From the NCBI GenBank assembly GCA_014584605.1, contig JACTMO010000046.1:1-37516 (forward strand): a DNA stretch of 37,516 nucleotides, written 5' to 3'. The stretch comes from Bacteroidota bacterium. Its GTDB lineage: Bacteria > Bacteroidota > Bacteroidia > Flavobacteriales_F > PHOS-HE28. A model generated the notes under the pieces. It made no database searches, was not told the DNA's origin, and saw only the letters and a list, made by a program, of their open reading frames with translations. Shown here in pieces: positions 32,845 to 37,516 of the stretch (position 1 is its first letter; the number at the start of each line of letters is the position of its first letter). The position numbers were made by a program, and so were the translations under genes.

Positions 32845-33834
32845 TCAGCGGCTGCGTACGTAATCGTTCAGCTCATCCACCGAGCTCTCGAAGGTGAAAG
32901 CGTCGTTGAGCTTGAAGTAGTTGCTCAGGTCGAAGGTGTGGTCGTAGGCGAACTTGGCGAAGTCCAGCTTGCTCTCCTCGAAGGTGAAGAGTTCCATGAT
33001 GCCCTTGACCTGGTCCACGGTGAAGCAGCGGTCGGCGGCCACCTGCTTGGCCACGCTCATGCGGGTGTCCTCGAAGGTCTTGGAGCCGATGCTGGCCTTG
33101 GCATCGGCGAATTCCGAGGCGCTCATGGGCCAGGGGCAGCCGATGCGGCCGGTGTAGCCGGGCATGGTGTACACCGCCGGCTCGGGCGGACGGGTGGCCG
33201 AGGTCTCCACCGGCACATCGTCCGGGATGGTCTGCGTGGTGGTGGTGGTCGTGGTGGTGGTCGTGGTGGTCGTGGTGGTGGTCGTGGCGTCGTTGACGTT
33301 CACGTTCATGTTCACCCCCACGCCGTTCAGGTCGATGGTCATGTTGACGTTCTCGCCCGTACCCGGCCGGGTGGAGGTCTGCTCGGTCACGGTGACCGTG
33401 GTGCCGGTGCCGCCGGGGGGCGGAGGCACATCGTCGTGGAACTCGGTCGGGCGCGGTTTCTCGTCGATCACCAGGGCGCTGGCGGCGGTGCCCAGAGCGG
33501 CCTCGCCGGTGGGACGGAAGACCTTCTCGCCCTTCTTGTTGGTGGTGACCATCATGGTGTACTCCTTGCCCAGGGGGAAATAGCCCTGGCGGCGCAGTTC
33601 GGGGATGGACAGGTCCTCGAAGCGTACATGGAGCATGGGGGTCTCGTTGCGGATGCCGGTGGCCACCACGCGAGCGGCGGGAAGTTGGTTCTTCGGCTCG
33701 CCGTCCACCATCAGGGTGAAACGGGCGCCATCGTCCGAGAACAGGACGATGTCGGTGGTCCGAGGGTCCATGGATTGCGCCCGGACCGAGGCGGACAGCA
33801 GGAGGACGGCGGCAAGGGGAGCGTGGCGGAGCAT
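32845..33834 (-). CDS. Secreted DUF4476 protein with polythreonine tract
   Basis: The product (329 aa) has a signal peptide (about 1-20). An N-terminal beta-rich part (25-130) is followed by a Pro/Thr-rich linker with an Asn-Val alternating stretch (GVGVNMNVNVND), then 17 consecutive threonines (184-200). A C-terminal DUF4476 helical domain (about 240-325) contains CFTVDQVKGIMELFTFEESK and DLSNYFKLNDAFTF. DUF4476 is common in Bacteroidota and of unknown function. The gene heads the operon with the CsgG-like and LPP20 genes and has both a sigma-54-type and a -7-type promoter upstream. ATG 33834 fits the signal peptide; the longer frame crosses the promoters. Confidence 0.88.
   Translation of the reverse strand: MLRHAPLAAVLLLSASVRAQSMDPRTTDIVLFSDDGARFTLMVDGEPKNQLPAARVVATGIRNETPMLHVRFEDLSIPELRRQGYFPLGKEYTMMVTTNKKGEKVFRPTGEAALGTAASALVIDEKPRPTEFHDDVPPPPGGTGTTVTVTEQTSTRPGTGENVNMTIDLNGVGVNMNVNVNDATTTTTTTTTTTTTTTTTQTIPDDVPVETSATRPPEPAVYTMPGYTGRIGCPWPMSASEFADAKASIGSKTFEDTRMSVAKQVAADRCFTVDQVKGIMELFTFEESKLDFAKFAYDHTFDLSNYFKLNDAFTFESSVDELNDYVRSR
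33235..33285 (-). repeat. 17-codon polythreonine microsatellite inside the DUF4476 gene
   Basis: 51 bases of ACC and ACG codons (mostly ACC) encode 17 threonines in a row. All units are multiples of three, so slippage would change tract length without a frameshift. It separates the linker from the DUF4476 domain. Confidence 0.9.
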
Positions 33835-33850
33835 GGCTTCAAATGGTTTG

Positions 33851-33858
33851 CGAAGGTA
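33851..33858 (-). promoter_or_regulatory. Bacteroidetes-type -7 element for the DUF4476 operon
   Basis: The minus strand reads TACCTTCG, one change from TAnnTTTG, 16 bases before the ATG and just downstream of the sigma-54-type element. It may provide a housekeeping transcript in addition to the regulated one. Confidence 0.45.
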
Positions 33859-33874
33859 GGTCCGACATCGCCTT

Positions 33875-33890
33875 GGCAAGGGCTGTGCCA
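33875..33890 (-). promoter_or_regulatory. Candidate sigma-54 (RpoN) promoter for the DUF4476-CsgG-LPP20 operon
   Basis: The minus strand reads TGGCACAGCCCTTGCC: GG at -24, GC at -12, 10 bases apart, matching TGGCACGnnnnTTGCW at all but one of the core positions and at the last base. Predicted transcription starts near 33865, about 30 bases before the ATG. A small hairpin (33894-33910) lies just upstream. Confidence 0.7.
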
Positions 33891-33915
33891 AAGGCCGGGA
33901 ACAGCCCGGTCTGAT

Positions 33916-33923
33916 CATCTTTG
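33916..33923 (+). promoter_or_regulatory. Bacteroidetes-type -7 element for the saccharopine dehydrogenase gene
   Basis: CATCTTTG, 32 bases before the ATG at 33956; the same octamer precedes dapD and the BatA-like gene. Confidence 0.5.
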
Positions 33924-33955
33924 CGGTCACCCATATCCTACGGGTTGTCGTGCCC

Positions 33956-35296
33956 ATGCGCCAGATCCTCATCCTGGGAGCCGGACGCTCCGCCTCGACG
34001 CTCATCGGTCAGCTCATCCACGACGCCGCGCGTGAGGCGTGGCGCATCACGGTGGTGGACCGCGACCTGGCCCATGCGCAGGCACTGGTGGCGGGCGGCA
34101 CGGCGGTGGCGCGGGCCGAACAGGGCGACGCCGGCGACCCGGCGGTACGCGAGCGGCTGATCGGCGCGCACGACCTGGTGATCAGCATGCTGCCGGCCTT
34201 CATGCACCTGGACGTGATGAAGGACTGCCTGCGGTTGAAGCGGCACGTCATCACGCCGAGCTACGTGCCGGACGCGCTGTGGTCCATGGATGCGGACGTC
34301 CGGGCGGCGGGGCTCATCTTCCTGAACGAACTGGGGCTGGACCCCGGCATCGACCACATGAGCAGCATGCGCATCCTGGACCGGGTGCGGGCCGAGGGCG
34401 GGCGCATGGAGGCCTTCGAGAGCTATTGCGGTGGGCTCATCGCCCCGGAGAGCGACGACAACCCCTGGGGCTACAAGTTCACCTGGAACCCACGCAACGT
34501 GGTGCTGGCCGGGCAGGGCGGCATGGCCCGCTACATCAAGGACGGCAGCTACAAGTACCTCCCCTACCACCGGCTCTTCCGCGAAACCGTGCGCGTGACG
34601 GTGCCTGGCTACGGCGCGTTCGACGGCTATGCGAACCGCGACTCCCTGAAATACCGCAAGCATTACGGGCTGGAGGAGATCCCCACCCTGGTGCGAGGCA
34701 CCCTGCGCAAAGCGGGCTTCTGCGAGGCCTGGGACAGCTTCGTGCAGCTGGGCTGCACCGACGACAGCTTCCCGCTGGAGCTGCGGCCCCACGCCACCTG
34801 GGAGGAGTTCCTGGAGGCCTTTCTGCCGCACGACGTGGAACGCGACGTGCGCGCGAACCTGGCGCACACCCTGGGGCTCGACCCCCGGGGGGAGGTGATG
34901 GCGAAACTGGACTGGCTGGGCCTGTTCGGCCGGGAGCGGATCGGGACGCAGGGCCTGAGCCCGGCCGCCACGCTGCAGCATCTGCTGGAGGCCCGGTGGA
35001 AGCTGGGGCCGGAGGACAAGGACATGGTGGTCATGTGGCACCGTTTCCGCTACACGGTGGACGACCGCCACCAGGAGCTTCAGGCCTCGCTGGTGGCCTT
35101 GGGCGAGGACCCCGTGCATACCGGCATGGCCCGGACGGTGGGGCTGCCCATGGCCTTCGCGGCGCGGCTGGTGCTGGGCGGTGCGCTGCAACAGCGCGGG
35201 GTGCTGCTGCCGATCGCCCCGGAGGTCTACACCCCCATCCTGGCGGCCCTGGAGGATGCGGGCATCGCGTTCACCGAAGAGGAGGTGGAGGTGTGA
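33956..35296 (+). CDS. Saccharopine dehydrogenase family protein (LYS9-like)
   Basis: The product (446 aa) has an N-terminal NAD(P)-binding motif ILILGAGRSASTLIGQLI and the characteristic NELGLDPGIDHMSSM block, followed by ESYCGGLIAPESDDNPWGYK and KFTWNPRNVVLAGQ. These match saccharopine dehydrogenase (NADP+, L-glutamate-forming), which takes part in lysine metabolism. Whether it works in lysine degradation or another reductase role is not known; the DAP route (dapD) is also present in the window. The start is ATG 33956 or GTG 33950, two codons earlier. It is divergent from the DUF4476 operon and ends 10 bases from the convergent trmN6-like gene. Confidence 0.9.
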   Translation: MRQILILGAGRSASTLIGQLIHDAAREAWRITVVDRDLAHAQALVAGGTAVARAEQGDAGDPAVRERLIGAHDLVISMLPAFMHLDVMKDCLRLKRHVITPSYVPDALWSMDADVRAAGLIFLNELGLDPGIDHMSSMRILDRVRAEGGRMEAFESYCGGLIAPESDDNPWGYKFTWNPRNVVLAGQGGMARYIKDGSYKYLPYHRLFRETVRVTVPGYGAFDGYANRDSLKYRKHYGLEEIPTLVRGTLRKAGFCEAWDSFVQLGCTDDSFPLELRPHATWEEFLEAFLPHDVERDVRANLAHTLGLDPRGEVMAKLDWLGLFGRERIGTQGLSPAATLQHLLEARWKLGPEDKDMVVMWHRFRYTVDDRHQELQASLVALGEDPVHTGMARTVGLPMAFAARLVLGGALQQRGVLLPIAPEVYTPILAALEDAGIAFTEEEVEV

Positions 35297-35306
35297 ACCC
35301 TGCGTC

Positions 35307-36008
35307 CTACGGGAACTTCAACAGGAAGGGAGCCAGGAGCTTGCGGTACGCTTCGCTGAAGGTGCCGGGCCGGTGCTCCACCAGCAGCACCTCCGGCCCC
35401 ACGGGCGTGCGCAACCGTCCGATCTCCAGCAGCACCCGCTTCGGTGGTCGCCCCTCCAGGTAGTGCAGCACGCAGCGGCGCGCGGGATGCAGGTCGTACC
35501 GGGCCATCCCATCGAGCAGCTCGGCCTCGCGGTTCAGGGGAATGATGCAGGCGAACCGGCCTCGCTCCGCCAGCAGGCGGTCCACCACCTCCAGCAGCTC
35601 GGCGAACCGGAGCCCGCCCCCGTGCTTGGCGACACCCGTGCGCGTATCCGGCGACCCCATCTCGCCGGCGTAGAACGGCGGGTTGCAGAGGATGCGGTCG
35701 AACGGTTCGCCGGCACGCATGCGGCGCACGTCCATCCGGTGCACGCGGACCCGCGGGGCCCACGGGCTCGCAGCCGCGTTCTCCGCCGCCTGTCCGGCCG
35801 AGGCATCGTCGATCTCCACGGCATCGATGCGGGCGGCCGGGTTGCGCTGGGCGGCCATCAGGGCCAGCACACCGGTGCCGGTGCCGATGTCCAGGATGCG
35901 GGCCCCGTCCACATCGGCCCAGGCCCCCAGCACCACGGCATCGGTGCCCACCTTCAGCGCGCAGCGGTCCTGGCGGAGGGTGAACTGCTTGAAGCGGAAG
36001 TCCGACAT
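35307..36008 (-). CDS. trmN6: tRNA1(Val) (adenine(37)-N6)-methyltransferase-like
   Basis: The product (233 aa) is a SAM-dependent methyltransferase of the YfiC/TrmN6 type, which methylates A37 of tRNA1(Val). FKQFTLRQDRCALKVGTDAV is the diagnostic opening. ILDIGTGTGVLALMAAQ is the SAM-binding loop, and ILCNPPFY is the N6-adenine catalytic motif. ATG 36008 gives the normal N-terminus; the longer open frame upstream has no homology. A possible -7 element (CACCTTCG) lies at 36017-36024. It is convergent with the saccharopine dehydrogenase gene. Confidence 0.92.
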   Translation of the reverse strand: MSDFRFKQFTLRQDRCALKVGTDAVVLGAWADVDGARILDIGTGTGVLALMAAQRNPAARIDAVEIDDASAGQAAENAAASPWAPRVRVHRMDVRRMRAGEPFDRILCNPPFYAGEMGSPDTRTGVAKHGGGLRFAELLEVVDRLLAERGRFACIIPLNREAELLDGMARYDLHPARRCVLHYLEGRPPKRVLLEIGRLRTPVGPEVLLVEHRPGTFSEAYRKLLAPFLLKFP

Positions 36009-36122
36009 CGCGGGGACGAAGGTGGTAAGGTCGGACCTGGGATCCGACAAGGACCTCATCTCCACGTCCCGCTGAAGCGAAACAAGTCGTGCCCATGTGA
36101 CCGCTTGGCCATGTACCCCAAT

Positions 36123-36160
36123 GCCGAGGGCCGCCCCGCGCAAGCGAAGCGGCCCTCGGC
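36123..36160 (-). terminator. Terminator hairpin after the S74/T9SS gene
   Basis: GCCGAGGGCCGC and GCGGCCCTCGGC are perfect 12-bp arms around a 14-base loop, 17 bases after the stop of the S74 protein. There is no U-tract, only ATTGGGG, so efficiency is uncertain, but the stem is strong. Confidence 0.65.
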
Positions 36161-36177
36161 CATCGTTCTGTGTCATC

Positions 36178-37516
36178 CTATCGCGCCACCTTCACCGCCT
36201 TCTTCACCACGAAGGTGGCCCAGTCGTGGGTGTAGGCGCCGACCTCACGCACGGCCTCCTCCAGCACCTCCAGCCGCTGGCCACTGGCATCGCTCACCTC
36301 CAGCCGCGTGCGGCCCGGCGCGGCCACCGTGTACCGCAGCTGCGTGTGGTCCGCCACAGGGTTGGGCACGATGAACAGATCGGCGCGCAGGGCCTCTCCT
36401 GCGCCCGCCCCAGGGCTCATGCCGCGCCCATCCGTGCTGCCGTGGGCTGCGCAACAGGTGGCGAGGTCTTGCTGCACGGCCGCCAGCTGATCCTGTAGGG
36501 TTGTGATGGTGGCTTGCTGCTCTTGAAACGCTGCCATCAGGTATGGAATGAATCCCGTATAGCTGACCGCCTTCAGGTCTTTACTCGGATGGAGCACGTT
36601 ACCAGCTTGGTCATAAGCTGCAGGCTGATGAACATCACGGACCAACTGCGGTATAAGCGCCTCCAGTTCGGGTGCCATCACACCCAGCTGGATCCCGGTG
36701 GGCAGGTTCATCTGCGGGCATGCGCTCGGATCGAACTCGTAGGTGTACAGCGGGATCGCGTTCATCAGATCGACAGCCGCCTGCCTATCCGCTGGCTGAA
36801 CGTTGGTCTTCAAGGAAGGGTCTGAGGTAGAGAAAATGTTCGAGGTCGTACTGAACTGGGTTCCGTTCACGAAGAGTGCCCATGCTGTGCTCCCTCCACT
36901 CGCCATGGTATATAACCCGTAATTGTTCGCCGCGCTGCTGTTCGTCCACGCATCGAAATAGCCACCATAGTTATTGGTGACACTACTGCCGTAGTTCCAC
37001 ATCCTGGAGTGTACGCCGAAGTTGTTCGTGGTCGTCCCTGCGACCGAGCACGCGGCCCGGAGCGAGATGTTGTCCGTCACAGTACTGCCGGAGGCCACGT
37101 TGGTGAGGCCTTCCACCCCGATGTTCAGATCGAACGCACTGGCGTTGGTCAGCTCGCCCCAGAAACGACCACCCGTGTTGACATCCGCACCGTTGTAGCA
37201 ACGTGCCTGCACACCGTAGTGCTCCAGCCCTGTGCCATCGGTATAGAAGCCGCCGCCGACCTTGCTGTCCGCCCCTCCATCCGCATCGGCACGGATCACC
37301 CACATCCCGGTCCCGCTCGCTGGGGCGTACCTTACGTTCAACTTAGCCGATGGCGCACTGGTCCCGATCCCCACGAACTCCTCCTCATCCGGGCAATCCG
37401 GGTCCGCAGCCCCCACTGCCGTCCACACGTGGTTGGGGTTCGGATTGGCGCCCATGGTCCATTCGCAATTGTCGGGCGGCGCGGGCAGGCTGCTCACATC
37501 CCGCCAATGCAAACGT
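36178..37516 (-). CDS. Surface protein with peptidase S74 chaperone domain and T9SS sorting domain (5' end outside window)
   Basis: The frame runs off the right edge, so the N-terminus and any signal peptide are missing; the visible part is about 445 aa. A beta-rich, Gly/Asn/Ser-rich region resembling tail-fibre or collagen-like surface proteins is followed by a peptidase S74 domain starting FSTSDPSLKTNV, with LGVMAPELEALIPQLV. This is the intramolecular chaperone of phage tailspikes and endosialidases, which cleaves itself before the SD pair. A helical segment (AAFQEQQATITTLQDQLAAV) and a C-terminal T9SS sorting domain (IVPNPVADHTQLRYTV) follow. The S74 region is visibly richer in A+T than the surrounding DNA, hinting at domain acquisition. 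Secreted by T9SS by inference. Confidence 0.85.
   Translation of the reverse strand, partial: RLHWRDVSSLPAPPDNCEWTMGANPNPNHVWTAVGAADPDCPDEEEFVGIGTSAPSAKLNVRYAPASGTGMWVIRADADGGADSKVGGGFYTDGTGLEHYGVQARCYNGADVNTGGRFWGELTNASAFDLNIGVEGLTNVASGSTVTDNISLRAACSVAGTTTNNFGVHSRMWNYGSSVTNNYGGYFDAWTNSSAANNYGLYTMASGGSTAWALFVNGTQFSTTSNIFSTSDPSLKTNVQPADRQAAVDLMNAIPLYTYEFDPSACPQMNLPTGIQLGVMAPELEALIPQLVRDVHQPAAYDQAGNVLHPSKDLKAVSYTGFIPYLMAAFQEQQATITTLQDQLAAVQQDLATCCAAHGSTDGRGMSPGAGAGEALRADLFIVPNPVADHTQLRYTVAAPGRTRLEVSDASGQRLEVLEEAVREVGAYTHDWATFVVKKAVKVAR

Noticed and set aside
29389-33834. Curli or flagellar identity for the CsgG/LPP20 set
   Set aside because: No curlin (CsgA/B), CsgE/F or flagellar gene is near, so only the CsgG and LPP20 folds are claimed.
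37510-37512. Apparent start codon of the S74 protein at 37512
   Set aside because: The codon is TTG and the frame stays open to the window edge, so the real start lies outside the window.

Overview
This is a chromosomal window from a GC-rich member of the Bacteroidota, most likely an environmental Flavobacteriales-type lineage. The taxonomic call is inferred. The evidence is several secreted proteins that end in type IX secretion (T9SS) sorting domains, and families typical of the phylum (DUF4476, a BatA-like vWA protein, an RxH dihydroorotase-like protein, ATP-dependent PEP carboxykinase, a LYS9-like saccharopine dehydrogenase). In addition, many genes start within about 5-30 bases of a Bacteroidetes-type -7 promoter element (TAnnTTTG or its TTCG variant), usually without a Shine-Dalgarno sequence. 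No tRNA, rRNA or CRISPR array was seen.

Layout. Bases 1-99 are the 3' end of an IS30-family element. Bases 253-2856 carry a secreted GH27 alpha-galactosidase and sucC on the minus strand, separated by a REP-like palindrome. Bases 3007-8396 carry a MscS/YbdG channel, LolD, a 600-base gene-free block packed with palindromes and direct repeats, an orphan nucleotidyltransferase, an SGNH hydrolase, a DUF4412-like protein and a TIGR02757 protein. Bases 8383-16035 hold a large T9SS FG-GAP surface protein, a BatA-like membrane protein translationally coupled to a degenerate dihydroorotase, a TPR lipoprotein, peptide deformylase and RuvX. Bases 16109-19209 are a dapD / CNNM transporter / GT9 operon. 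Bases 19253-24559 hold a T9SS multicopper-oxidase-like protein and a tightly overlapping five-gene plus-strand operon. Bases 24553-29315 hold a metal-receptor lipoprotein, a degenerate S41 protease, pckA and a DUF423 protein.

The most distinctive part is 29389-33834 on the minus strand: a DUF4476 protein with a 17-threonine tract, a CsgG-like lipoprotein with N-terminal TPRs, and two LPP20-type lipoproteins. Both ends of the set are preceded by close matches to the sigma-54 -24/-12 promoter, which suggests a coordinately regulated outer-membrane assembly module whose role is not evident from the sequence. The window closes with a LYS9-like dehydrogenase, TrmN6 and a partial surface protein that combines a peptidase S74 intramolecular chaperone with a T9SS tail.

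Several enzymes have lost expected active-site residues: the multicopper oxidase lacks two trinuclear-copper ligands, the S41 protease lacks its serine, and the dihydroorotase lacks several metal ligands.
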